DNA of 64,000 nucleotides from Opisthorchis felineus. Taxonomy: Eukaryota > Platyhelminthes > Trematoda > Opisthorchiida > Opisthorchiidae. The notes beneath the pieces were generated by a model that was not told the DNA's origin, searched no databases, and was given only the letters and a program-made list of their open reading frames with translations. Position numbers and translations under genes: made by a program. Below, one piece after another: positions 50,330-61,765 of the stretch; position 1 is the first letter of the stretch; each line of letters starts with the position of its first letter. Location: assembly GCA_004794785.1 (NCBI GenBank), contig SJOL01007572.1, positions 424,143 to 488,142 on the forward strand, written 5' to 3'.

Positions 50330-51560
50330 ACCTAAATTTTGGCTCCTGTTCGGCACTCTATGCATAGTTCTCCGACTCTACCAAACTACGTGAACAAACT
50401 TCCGATGGGCTGACGAGTTGTTTAGGGCGGCACCTGTGTTTGTTGGTTTCTGGCAAACAGCAGTTTCTAATAACCCACCAATCTGTAATACATTTTGCTC
50501 AATGTGAACGCTAGCTCGTTGCTAAACTTATTTGGGGATTCAAACTATTGGGATACTCGTAGAATGTGATGGCTCCGTCAAGCTTGATTACAAAAACGTC
50601 GTGAATACAGTTCCCGAAAACCCTTGGTGGGCAGGCACTTCCAACTGAGGGGTATTGTACTAAATCCTTTTCCTAAATACTAGCCGAAATCTGAGATTCT
50701 GAAGATCATGTTGCGAGTAAACAACTGAGTCTGACTAAGATTCGTGCCCTCATTTATTCATCCACCGATAGGTGCGTCCATTTACTAACTGCAATCTGCC
50801 AGTAGCATCCTCTTGTTACTTCCAAGACACCCATCCCGGAAACATCTGTATGCATCGACTGAACTTCAAAGTCCACCAGGACTAAGTCTATCTTGAAAGC
50901 AGCGCCTAGAGGTTTGTTGGCAAAGTCGTACGAATTCGTAATGTAGGTGGGTGATTTCCCGTAGGTGGTTTTAGTATGCAAAGAATCTAGTGCCGCTCAC
51001 TGTTGGTCTTATTGCGACATCTGTCCCAAGAGTATTAAGCATTCCCTAGGGTCGTTTTTGAAGTGTAATTTTGGGTATAGTCGATATCACTTGACTCGCC
51101 CCAAATGGTTTATTACGGACGTTAAGTACTTGCCGACTTTGATCTTACTTCTATCCATTATTGGCCTGTCGTAGCTCGATTAACTTGTCGGCATGGTCCA
51201 TTGGTTAGGTTTTGCTTGAGCTTTTGTATATAATCGCTATTAATCATATTTACATTGGCTTTGCCTTTATCCGTCTTCCTATTACAGATACTGTCCACAT
51301 TTTTCAGTGTACTCAAAGCTTCCCGCTGTGTCGCAATGCTAAACCTCTCGGTTGTAGGAAATTTACTTAGTTGTACTCGCAGCATCTCCACTTCGGTTAC
51401 AGAGAGTTTCAACATCAGAGAGTGCTTCCTCCCTGCCTTAATCCTTTTATTCTGGCTGTGGAATTTGGTCAAATTAATTACGCTGCACCTAGTAGTAGGC
51501 ATGTTCATTTTTCCTGTGAACCTACTAGGATAATGAGTCATGGAAAGCAAGCATTCGAAC
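50330..51560 (-). mobile_element. Penelope-like retroelement remnant (reverse-transcriptase domain)
   Basis: Read on the minus strand the blocks come in the order typical of Penelope-like elements. 51560-51160: N-terminal part ending in the signature KTDKGKANVNMINSDYIQKL. Near 51.02 kb: RPTVSGTRFFAYTKT (usual LRPIVS...). 50981-50754: SPTYITNSYDF, then KIDLVLVDFEVQSMHTDVSG (usual SFDVVSLFT-VP). Near 50.6 kb: VFGNCIHDVFVIKLDG, matching the RYVDD(T/V)F active-site box with the first catalytic Asp as His. Near 50.43 kb: VCQKPTNTGAALNN (usual VYRKPT-T). Frames change at several points. The GIY-YIG endonuclease that should follow was not recognised. Confidence 0.85.
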
Positions 51561-53660
51561 TTACGTATCTGTCTGTGCCTTCATAGCTGTACCTGGGGAA
51601 GGTTTATCCCCTTAGCTTTAGTGTTCCGCATTTGGAAGTTAGCGGGCGAGACTGCGGTCTGGAGATCGTGATTGAGAGGACATGTTTGTTAGTGGATACC
51701 AATTACAGGCTGAGTGATCATGTAAATCCTGTGATTCAGGAATGACTTAGCCGCTAAGGAAGCCAGCCAGGTGGAAACGACAGACGTACGAACAGTCAGG
51801 GATGTTAAAATAATACTATGCTCCAAGCATCTCCTTCAGTTCTGCTTCAGGTCTCGCGAATCAAACTTATACACTTGACATTTTTTCATACACACAGGGT
51901 ACGACCAATCAGTGATATTTTCTTGGACATAATCACCGACTGGATGAAAGTGGGGAGCAGTTTTGGGTAGGAAACAACTCGACCCGATTTATTTCTTTTC
52001 GACTAAGCAGGTGTAGGATGCATGGTTCTCCGCCTCTTGGTACGCTGCAGTCGATGAACAGTGCCACCACAAATGAAGAAAGCTATACTTTTGGCCTATC
52101 AATTTAATGTACTCAAATATGCTACTTTAGGCAGAGATTTTGGACGATTCTCAAAATTCAACCCAAAGAAAATAAGGCTAGATTGTGACTTTTCACAACA
52201 CTTTAGGAAAGGTTCAACTTTTATGAAGAAATCTATGAATCTGCTTGGTTTGTTTGTAAAATTGGTCCAAGATCATTCTTACCCATCACACAATGTAGTT
52301 AGTAAGTTGGATTTGCTGATGGTTCACCTTCCTTCGTACGCATTCGACTTCTGAAACTACCGAGTGCGTTGACCTGAAAAGAAGTGTTGTTGTGATCTAC
52401 AGATTCCCTTCTTGACGTCTTTTTTTATTTTGACCGTAATTGGGACACAAATTGGAGTGCTTTATCAGATGTATTCACCTGCGGAGACATGTATAAAGGC
52501 CGTCCAATTGTTTATCCTTAATATGGCTTTGGTCAGATAAAACTTTGTTTTTGTGGGTTGCTCAGCCTAAGGTCCTCGAATACACAGCAACTTAAATCAC
52601 TGAGTTCCAAGAAATTAATACAACCAACGACTAAGAGTATGCATGCTCGAATAAACCATCAAAGAGAGCACAAATTATTCGTGACCAGCTACATACTCAT
52701 GCTCACTGGTGCCCGGCTTACATTAATTCGAAGAAAGTCAGCTTGAACAGATAAGGGTAGCGCAATTTTTTCCAAAACGAAATGCGCAGGAAGAGCCACT
52801 GTTTCAGGAAAAGCACCAGCAGTATATTTTTTATAATTAGTTAGCTATCAGTGTAGCCTAGATACGTTGTCTTCTTCAGAGACAACTATGACTCCAGCAG
52901 TTAGTTCGGAAAACAGGAGGACATACATTAGGGGGAATGTGGTATTCCACCGGTAGAGGGTTTCCACCTGTGCGGGAATTTCTAGTTGTGATGGTTTTTT
53001 TAGATTAGAAGAACTTTAGCCCCGCTGGTTAGCATGTTCTACAAACTGGGCTGCCAAATGATAACGAATGAATTAAGGCTGCTCTGGGTCGTAAATGTGA
53101 TAATATACTATTATATGTTATTACGTCAAACTTTGAAAGCGGCATAAAAGTGCCCGAATTTCCTGAAAGTAATAGGTAAGAGCAGGTTTTTCTCCGTGGT
53201 CAAGTTTACGCTCGTAATCATTTGAACAGGTGATATGGGGAACACTAATGTTTGACCACCTCATACTATCGAAGATTGAGAACGGAAAGTGGTCGAATCC
53301 AGCTGCAGAATCAGCCCATTAGATTGTGCCGAGCAGCTTCCAACGGAGCTTAGTCATGTCCAGGCTGTATGAAGCACAAATAATAACTTTTTGTCTGGAA
53401 TGAAAGCTCTCCATTTCGAACTACATTAATTCGTTACTGGTACGGTTATCAGTAGTAGCAACTTGACACTAACTAAAATGTAATTGCGCCCATGAACTTA
53501 TCCAAATAAGTGTATGATTTTTGCCTACTATCATATACATTTGTGACGATTTAGGCAAAAGGATCAATCACAGAAAACCATCTTAGTTCGCTACCTACAC
53601 CTCCATCAAAATTCCATTGTCATTCAACTCCTCAGTAAGTCGATATGCTGATCCATCCAT
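51561..53660. other. Unassigned sequence
   Basis: No recognised domain. The + frame at 52061-52354 (97 codons) and 52558-52746 are unassigned. A 16-base direct repeat CATATGCTGATCCATC occurs twice at about 53643-53675. Confidence 0.4.
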
Positions 53661-53927
53661 ATGCTGATCCATCATACTGTTCCTGCCATCCACATCACTA
53701 ACAACATAGGACAAACTCAAGTCGGCCTGAAACGCGCCTTTCCTGCTTCCAGGTCATACGAACTCGTGTCTCGGAGTAATTTTAACAGTGCACTTGACCA
53801 CTCATCTGCCCGTATCATCTATCAGTTCATTTACGGCTGCAGCGAAACATGCAGAAGTAGAACGGACCAGCATCTTCCTCGGCGAATCTCGGAGCACTTT
53901 CCTGAACTGTTGTCACGAGCTATGTAG
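53661..53927 (+). mobile_element. Penelope-like element remnant (GIY-YIG endonuclease end)
   Basis: An 88-codon + strand frame. ARIIYQFIYGCSETCRSRTD, then QHLPRRISEHFPELL, corresponds to the VIYKFTC-CG--YIGRT-R-L--RI-EHLP block at the C-terminus of Penelope-like polyproteins. The Tyr-Ile-Gly of the second motif has become CRS, so the nuclease would be inactive. The preceding residues (KRAFPASRSYELVSRSNFNS) fit the usual spacer. It is on the opposite strand from the copy at 50330-51560, so it is a separate insertion. Confidence 0.78.
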
Positions 53928-54249
53928 CCAGAAAATAACAACGAAACGCAGGTGACACATAAATGAGGATCATTAACTACACGACTTGCCTCCGAAACAG
54001 GTCAGTTAGTTAACCCTCCAAAGCCTTCAAAACAGGAAACCGTTAGCTTTTGTTTGAACGATGTCAGTCAGAGCACATCAGCTAACCTAGAGAAATGTAT
54101 TTTGTGGTAGAGAAAAATTCGCTTTTCGGCGTAACTCAGTCCGGGTAAGATGGCTGGAAACCACCGGTTTCGTCCATTTGTGGCTCACCAAATAAACATG
54201 GTTCCACAATTTCCTTCAATCTTTGATTCCATTTGAATTCCAAGTCGGG
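53928..54249. other. Unassigned sequence
   Basis: Possibly the untranslated tail of the Penelope-like remnant; nothing recognised. Confidence 0.3.
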
Positions 54250-54385
54250 TGAATCACGTTGGTATTAAAGAGAAACTCAGTTGAGTCTTTCTTTTATTAC
54301 ATTCTTCAACTGAATGTGCTGATGAACCCCAAGAAAGGTGAAACCGTTCGTGAAATGTCAAAGTTTCCAACAGCCTCGTAAATAG
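54250..54385 (-). repeat. Repeat R2, inverted copy 4
   Basis: The reverse complement contains CAGCACATTCAGTTGAAGAA then TGTAATAAAAGAAAGACTCA, matching the core of copies 1-3. It is directly preceded (in its own orientation) by the left part also seen at 44345-44430. Confidence 0.65.
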
Positions 54386-54437
54386 TGCGTTATGTTAGGA
54401 AACTAAATTTGGATTTCTCGAACATCGCGCTAACTGA

Positions 54438-54560
54438 GACGCCAGACCACCTTTGTGCAGCAGACTCAGCTAAATAACAGCATAAAGGAGAGTTTTGGTT
54501 CAGTCTGACGTTAACACCAAAGTAATTTGCAAACGAGAGCAGGTCGCCAGTATTAGTTTA
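54438..54560 (+). repeat. Repeat R2, copy 5 (direct arm of an inverted pair)
   Basis: CTTTGTGCAGCAGACTCAGC, then AACAGCATAAAGGAGAGTTT and AAGTAATTTGCAAACGAGAG. It lies about 50 bases from the inverted copy, so the two could pair as a loose hairpin. Confidence 0.6.
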
Positions 54561-55749
54561 TTTTCCCCCTAGGTAGGGGCATTTAAGCATTTTGCCAACA
54601 GTTCTGCTTGATTTCGCTCAATGGCTGTTTTTGCATTTCGTTTAAGTAAAAGGAATACCTTCAGCCAATGAAATGCCCATCTGCCGTTTCATCGTGAGCA
54701 TACCATCCCAACATGGCATATCGTCGGCTGCGCAATATCTCACAGCGTGCGTCGATTTTTTTTAACTTCTCCCACTTCTGCACCACGCCCACATTTAATC
54801 AACCGTTCCACACTTTATTAGCCCGCCTGATTATGACAATTAATCGATGTTAACTTGTCTTTTTGATTATCAAACTTATGAGTGTTTGTCCACCCTGGAC
54901 CTTGATTGGTCATCTGTTTTGTGCTCTTCTGTATGTCTCTTCACCCATAGACATATGAATACCTACAACAGACCAAACATATGCGGTTGACCAACAATTT
55001 TGGGTGACCTCTGTTTTGCTTTGTTGGAAACGAAATCTGTTTATTCAGCAGTGCGCCAGTTCAGGTCTCATGGACCTATGTAAATATACAACAAATAAGT
55101 TATTTCTCAGCCAGTGGTACATTCTGTTGGCCAATCTTTACGGTTCTTACTTAGTTATGTTATGAATATATGGTAAATTATGGTGATAGATCTGTGTAAA
55201 ATGAAGAAAACAGGCTCTTGTATCTGATGCAGCAGAGCTTTATGCGATGTTCACTGCCCCCGGCGTTTTTCTGCATGTCTGAACAAGTCGGAGGCTGTTT
55301 ATGGCTTCCTTTCTAAGTTTTCAACATGGCTACTTATGTAAACAGCTTTGCAGTTCGCGAAAGCAAAATTCCTTTCGGTGACCATAAATATGAGGTTATT
55401 TTTATTCGAGCCAGTGTGGTGAATTTATTCTGAAACTTGTCTACTGAACAGTAATCAGTTGGATACTACCGAGTGATCATGATCCAAGCGGATAATGAGG
55501 CTCTAATTTCATCAGCGTAGAATCATTTGGCTGTGGAACGAGGTCTAATGGGTTAGCGAAATTCGGGGGATGAATGCACCAATTTCAAGCTTCCGTTTAA
55601 CAGCTCCCGGAAGAAACCTTAGACTTCCGGTATTTCCGCTAAACCCAAGTTGATGGGTGGTCTATGGGTTCCACTTTCAGACAAATTTCATTTTGAACCA
55701 CCGATAAACTGTTTTCCCACATTTTAGTTAGTCACACAAACTGAAACGA
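54561..55749. other. Unassigned sequence
   Basis: AT-rich, no recognised gene or transposon domain. Confidence 0.4.
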
Positions 55750-55993
55750 TCAAATGAGACCAGTTTCCTTTCGCCCAGGGAACTGTAATTTAAAGGAACT
55801 TCTTGAAGGACTTAGCATTATAAAAGCAGGGTTCGGAGAAGAGGTCGAGCAAAGCACACGGCCAGATATTGGTGCAAACCTTCTCCGTATGCGTGCCAGC
55901 TGTCTGGGGTCCCATTCATATTTTTTGTAGACAATGGCTACAAAGTGGATGAACACGCCAATTCGCACCTGCTTCCATCTCCTCCGAACAGCA
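55750..55993 (-). CDS. Candidate exon, unidentified
   Basis: On the minus strand TGTGTCTATTTCAG is followed by an 81-residue frame ending in a stop: AVRRRWKQVRIGVFIHFVAI, VYKKYEWDPRQLARIRRRFA, then a Ser/Pro-rich tail. There is no ATG start, which fits an internal or terminal exon. One hydrophobic stretch (IGVFIHFVAIVY) and many Arg are the visible features. Not recognised; could be retroelement debris. Confidence 0.28.
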
Positions 55994-57114
55994 CTGAAAT
56001 AGACACAAGCATATTATACTGAGATGGACCCAGATTCTTACTTACTAACCTAACACGATAATCAGCGCACAGAAGAGGACCAACGTTACCTCCAAATTGA
56101 CGTATTTACTGAACCGGTTACTTACAGAGTCCCCAGCCACATACGGAAAGGATTGAGTGGAGCCCAGTCACCACGACACAGACATCTCACAGTGCCATGG
56201 CCAAACTTGCGCTACCATAATTACGCAATTGCATCAATACCTGTCAATTACTGCAGAAAGCGGCTGAATTTCGTCGTCAAGTGGATTTTGTTAGGAAACA
56301 AAATGCATTTCAATCTTCCTTATCGTACTGATAGTAGTATACTACAACCTGATCTTATGTTGTCTGGCCCAAGCCAAAAAACTTCAAATTGAGCAGTCGT
56401 CATTTTGTGAGTCCATGGAGCCTGAGGTGGGGTTGGCTCTATAAACCCAATAGAGGATGACAGCTATCCATAGCTGATGTGGACGAGTTCTCAGATGGTA
56501 AAGCACTGCTATAACTTTGCTTGTTCATATGTTGCCCGTCTTAAAGCTTGACAACAACAAAGTTCCTTTTTTGAAACATGAGTACGGTGGGAAGATGCAT
56601 TTCAACCCATAGAACCCAAAGTCATTCCGTTGCAGTACCAGTGGACAATTGTTCACGCAGTTTTGTATTTGAGGTGATATTTACACTGTATTGTTTTAGC
56701 GTTGCTACGTTGCAAACCGAACTATGCACTCTTGCAATGGCTTCTGAAAGCACGTACTATACCTTTTAGGATGAGAATACCCACGCAGTTGGGGGGTTTT
56801 AACAGATTGTGGAACCATACGATAAGTGCTTCCTGGTGGCCTGTACATCAGTCATGGTTATCAAGAAATGGTTTTCATACCTATCATAATATAAAATCGG
56901 TAGCTGCTGCATATAACTTGCAACGAAGTAGCAGTATTGTCCCTTAGACGACCTGTGGTAGCGTTCTACTATTTCCTTCCTATGTGGGTTAGAGTAACAG
57001 TGCAAAAAACATCGTTTTCCGAAGATCATTAAATGGGAAATGAACACACAGTTATCAAATATCTGATCACCGGCCGACATTATTTAAAAAAAATGAAAAA
57101 AGGTAGTTTGTCGG
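55994..57114. other. Unassigned sequence
   Basis: Frames at 56153-56392, 56578-56769 and 56702-56947 (plus) have no recognised family. Confidence 0.4.
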
Positions 57115-57575
57115 TTGTTGATCAGGTGGCTGTTGATCTATTCGCCGAGCTTGGCAACTGGCTTGCAAACGTCCCGTCACCATACGAGGAGACATAAACA
57201 GTGCGCAGTTGGGTTGGGTACTTCTTCCTTGCCTGCGTGCGTTTATATGGGATTTGAAGACTATCTGTTATCTTTTGACGTGATTAGCTACTTGGGGGGC
57301 AGCGTTCCTTGTGAATCTATTAGTCGGTTTGTGATCTTTGTTGCGTTGTGGTCTGACCTTCTCCGCACTGATTGGTTGTCTGCGCCGCCATATTTTCTCC
57401 ATTGTAACGGCTAATGTCCCTGTGTCCGCCGGTTAATTTGGTGCTTTGGTTTATTGGTTGGGCGCCTCCTCCAATCAAATTGATGTCTCCGTTTGAATGG
57501 GGCTTTCCTGCTTCTCTTATGAGTTCCTCATCTGGTTGGTTTTGCAGTTCAGAGCTCTGCGGTTCCGGCGTTCCC

Positions 57576-58000
57576 TCACTGTTGGTGGTTGGTAAATAGG
57601 ATCAATTTCGATATGTTTGTTGATAGCTTCTTCAGTGGAGTACCACGCTTCCATAAATTCACGTTCTTACTTCGTTCTTGCTTGAGCCAGTATGCTAACG
57701 CCACTCCAGTCGAATTCGTGTGCTTCTTGATGTTTGTCCATGAAGATGGGGAAAAATTGATCGCGTCTTTCAGTAGCGAGCTTGTGTTCATGTATTCTGG
57801 TGGAGGACTTCCTTCCCGTTTGTCCTATTTACTGTTTGTCGCAGTCCTTGCATTGAATCCTGTATACGACATTGTTCTTCGTCATTGGATCTAATTTTCC
57901 TCTCGGTCTTCATAGTGTCCTCCGCAAAGTGTTCGCAGGCTTTTAGTTTATCGGAAACGCTTTCTCTTTCTCTAAGACGTCTGGTGGCCACAAAGGCCAC
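57576..58000 (-). pseudogene. Two overlapping minus-strand frames, probably a decayed unidentified coding region
   Basis: 58000-57788 encodes a charged, helix-rich stretch (TRRLRERESVSDKLKACEHF, then EDTMKTERKIRSNDEEQCRI). It ends in TGA that overlaps the ATG of the next frame (57791-57576; TSSLLKDAINFSPSSWTNIK, then YWLKQERSKNVNLWKRGTPL). The frames together look like one protein broken by a one-base shift. The facing + strand is also open (57115-57414, 57414-57599, 57589-57894), but its Leu/Phe/Ser-rich products look like antisense of a charged protein. No family recognised; the N-terminal part of a retroelement polyprotein is the likeliest guess. Confidence 0.35.
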
Positions 58001-58871
58001 TGCACAACCAAGTCGTGCAGTCTCCTATATTTAGCTTGTTCTCTATCACTCAACGTTGCATATCCAAACAGTTGGTGCAGCGGCATCTAGCATTTTCTCA
58101 AGCCACAAAGAAACGTCCATTAGTGGCGGGTTGATACGCCAGCACCTGAAGCATATGATCAACAATAATCAGACCATATTTATTATGGTCATACTAGTCT
58201 GTAACGAACTATTTCTCCTTTTCGCTCAATTATACTTTCCTCCCTCGAGTCAGAGTAACTGCATCAAGCGCACTATTTTTTCCGACCACGTAACTAATCA
58301 GGGTTTGTTTGTTTTATCAAGCCAATAGAAAACATTCCAACAATGATGTGGTGATTATGGTTGTATCTCTCATGAGACCTCTAGTCCACTCTTCTTTACA
58401 GTCCCCATGAGTGCTGCTTAAATGTTTCTTCGTGGGTGTGCAATTTGTGTGTTGGTAAATAAATTGACCGGTGTGATATTACGACCCCTATTTAAAAGGT
58501 GCGGGACGACAGGCTCTGTGAGCCGAGAACAGCTGAGAGTTGAGCTTACTCAGCAGCTGTGAAAGAGGAACCGAGAGTCCAAGTAAACAACTGAATGCTC
58601 GACGCCACCAGAGTTCAGTTGGTCATTGACTTCCATAAATTGCACTATCGTTTGTGTAACGGTGTATACATTAAGAGGCTTAAATAAGACAGCGACCAGT
58701 ACGGCTCCGCAAGCGCTTTTTCAACAGGTACACCCACTCGTGCATATCTTTTCTTTACTTTACACCATTTTAAAGCTAAACAAATGCGCCTGAAATACTT
58801 AATTTTCTCATAAGGAAGCTTGACTCATCAGGTGAATTTTAATCTTCCTCCGAGTTACTCGTACATTTTGA
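58001..58871. other. Unassigned sequence
   Basis: No recognised content. Confidence 0.4.
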
Positions 58872-59060
58872 TAGTGTGAGGGGATTTGGGAACAGCAAAT
58901 GGAGATTTCGTATTGTAAATGAAGCTAATTTACGCAGAAACGCCGAGAAACGCTCGAGCAGCCAGTCAATCAACACGTAACAAGGTGGTGTGGATCCCAT
59001 GATTGAAGGATGAGTCGCGTTCTGAGTGCGAGCTAATCGCACTGCTGATCAGCCCTTTGC
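58872..59060 (-). repeat. SINE-A copy, strongly diverged
   Basis: AGTGTGAGGGGATTTGGGAA, GAAGCTAATTTACGCAGAAA and CGCCGAGAAACG match the tail and body of 34050-34265. The head is reduced to CGCACTGCTGATCAGC. Confidence 0.55.
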
Positions 59061-60076
59061 AGCGGGCTACGCTGCCTACGCTTAACAGGGTTAATCGAAC
59101 AGCCAGATAGAGACTCGTTAAGCTATATTCGCTCTCCTGAGCACACTGAGTCGACCGTGACCCATCAAAACAGTACATTAGAGCAGAGCTTGTGGTTGTA
59201 CAAAATAGATCAGTATCATCAACTACTGTTGGTTTACATGTTTGTTGTTGACAAGACAGCTTGTTGAGATGTCTTCAGACATATCAACCAGACGAGCAAT
59301 TTGATGCATGAAGGATGAAGATAAAGTCAAAAGTTGAACTGACTCACAATGCTCCCTGGTCCAGGACAGTTCAATGAACTCGTGCCAGTGATAAGAGTAA
59401 CAGGTCCGGGACAAGGAGTGACGTCAGTTTACCTGCCATAGGCTCGGAAACAAGTATGGGCTGTAAAACGCTAGTTGTGGAATCTTTGTTTACAACCACA
59501 TTTAGAAGCCTCATTAAAACTGAATTCGGGACTGCATCGCAAAAGCTGTCCATCGTATTTTTGAGAGCAAAGTTTGATGTTGGGATGGTGATAAGCAAAG
59601 TATGACTGCCGAAGCACGGAAAGAATTCATTCAGGATCCACGTGCACCTAATCGATAGAGTCCATGCCGGGCCTAACAAGTGAACGGCAGTCTTTGGACA
59701 TTACTCAACGCTCCCAAATGATCACTTATAGGGAAAATCCACTAAAATATCACACTACCCCACTCACCAAAATGTCAGCGGAATGTCGCCAATACAGGCG
59801 GGAATAGTGGTTCCAGAATAGTTAAAAGCTGAGGGAATGGTGAAGCAGATGAATAGTTCACTTTTTACTCCGGTCTTTCTTCCGCTGTCTCGTAGATCGG
59901 CTTATTCAACCAGAGGCGGCGGGCTAGCCCCTTAGATTAGCTCTCTGCCTCAGTTTAGGATACCGGGTAGTCCAAAAACCATGGACTCACTAGTATTCCA
60001 CTGCTGTTACTGTGAAATCGAACACGACTGACGCTGGTCTGCACGCACAACCCACGCCCCTCACAAATTTTGTCCA
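59061..60076. other. Unassigned sequence
   Basis: The minus frame at 59371-59679 (102 codons) is unassigned. No transposon domain recognised. Confidence 0.4.
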
Positions 60077-60265
60077 TCAAGATTCCCAGCCCTCTTCATC
60101 CGCCTTAAATTCATCATCATATACAATCGAGCCTTCTGTCCCCGCACTGCTGTGCTTGCTAATGCTTCTCCATATTCGAAATCTGCTGTTCCTTTCTTTC
60201 GAACACGTACGGCTCCAATGTTCGGACATTATTGCACGCAGGCAAGCAAGCTGGCTTAGCACGAT
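60077..60265 (-). CDS. Candidate terminal exon, unidentified
   Basis: On the minus strand a TTACTTTAAGTGACCCCATAG acceptor precedes 62 codons in phase 0 ending in a stop: IVLSQLACLRAIMSEHWSRT, a basic region, then an acidic tail VYDDEFKADEEGWES. Composition fits a cytosolic C-terminus. No family recognised; the opposite-strand frame (60012-60281) is a Ser/Leu-rich shadow. Confidence 0.3.
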   Translation of the reverse strand: MVLSQLACLRAIMSEHWSRTCSKERNSRFRIWRSISKHSSAGTEGSIVYDDEFKADEEGWES

Positions 60266-61509
60266 CTATGGGGTCACTTAAAGTAAATACGTTCGTACGA
60301 CGACAACACCGTTACGTGCCTGATTTCTCCATCCACTTCCGCCCTGTCCTGGATAACTCGCCATCTCAATAACAGGTCAATCAGGCTTGTGCATTGCGTT
60401 GAGTGACACAGCTGACATCACATTATCACACCGAATCCCAATAAATTCGACCTGAGGCAGTGTAATTAAAGGAAACGAGAGATACGACGTACTGTCGTAG
60501 TAGATAGAGGGTCCGCGCACAAAAGTGTGTCGTTTATCTAAAATACACATATCGACAAACAAAGCAAGAAAGTTCAAACCTGTAGTAAGACCGACAAAAC
60601 GTTCTATTCATTTCGTTTGTATGCATTTTGCTCCTGTCCATGTTTATAGCACTAAATTCATACAGATGTCTGTGAACATACTTGCTGGTATGCCAAGTAC
60701 AAGAACAATTGCACTTTAGCCATATTTGTTTTCATCCTTCTCTTTGAGCCTAGGTTTGGCTGACCACAAACGCACAAATAAGATTCATTTTCAAGAAAAA
60801 CATGAGGTTTCGTGAACTTTAAGATCCTGACAAACCGGTGAACGAGAAGTAATTTCAGTCAGCTGAGTATCATAAGTGAGTTAGTTTCGAAGAGTTTAAA
60901 AAGAGCTAATTTTTCATCAGGAAATCCGAAGGGTTTTGGAGGTGGCTTAATGGAAAAGCCAAAGTCGAGAGGAAAAGGGTGATAATCCCTACGTGTCTTT
61001 GAGGTTGTGCGAACTTTGAGCTTCAACCATGGAAAAGCCTTATCACTGAACCAAACCACATAAAACAACGTATGCCGTCTCGCCAGCTTGATCGATAGGT
61101 ATCAACAAGCTGCGAACTCGGTAGTAGTTATGGTCAACAGTTGTGTTAGTCCAAGGTCACTGTATAAGACGAGCGTGTAGCAATCGCTTACAGCGCCACA
61201 TTGCGCCGCCGGGTTAAAACGTGTGTTAATAAAAACGGATCGATCAGCTATATGTTCAGTCTGGTTTACCCAAGAACAAACACCGAGTTCACCAGTTGCT
61301 TAAAGGGTACTAAGCGCCTTTTATCAAAATTGCACCCTCTGAGTGTTTGCAAGAGTTTTGCGGTCCAGTTATCTGGGAGGTCGCTGAGAAGTCCTTCTGC
61401 TTTTGACTTAAACAACTTCGTTCGTGGCAACTGTGACAGTTGCCACAGTTTGAAAATTACTTCATTTTTACATCTCCTTTTACCCACCCTCTAATAATGG
61501 CTCATTAAG
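60266..61509. other. Unassigned sequence
   Basis: Both strands are open at 61201-61494 (plus) and 61266-61487 (minus, KRRCKNEVIFKLWQLSQLPR). The minus frame has the more protein-like composition but no recognised family. Confidence 0.35.
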
Positions 61510-61765
61510 TGAGTTCAAAAAGTACCCATTTGTTATGTACCGAAAACCAGAAGTAGAAGCCTTCCAAAAAATTTGTCCAATTAATCGTTCAGTTGTGATA
61601 CCACTTCGGTGCCTAGCTGCCATGCCACCCGGAGGAAGCACGGGGGTTGAGATACTGCCAGCTTGCCCAAGCCTAGACAGGAGCAGTCGAGATGGCGGGA
61701 TTGGGTTCGAACCACGGAGCTTCCGAACAGTTACCATTGATTTACCGATACGTATTGTGGGACAC
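61510..61765 (-). repeat. Second tRNA-like interspersed repeat
   Basis: Read on the minus strand: CGGAAGCTCCGTGGTTCGAAC carries a box B-like GGTTCGAACCC, followed by GTCTAGGCTTGGGCAAGCTGG, GTGCTTCCTCCGGGTGGCATG and GCAGCTAGGCACCGAAGTGG. I recall this arrangement from repeats mistaken for proteins in trematode annotations. The 85-codon frame inside (LRGSNPIPPSRLLLSRLGQA) should not be annotated as a gene. Its sequence differs from SINE-A. Confidence 0.7.

Noticed and set aside
53643..53675. Tandem repeat of CATATGCTGATCCATC
   Set aside because: Only two units; too short for a satellite or an array with spacers.
61480..61737. 85-codon minus-strand frame reading LRGSNPIPPSRLLLSRLGQA
   Set aside because: It is the translation of a tRNA-like interspersed repeat, not a gene.
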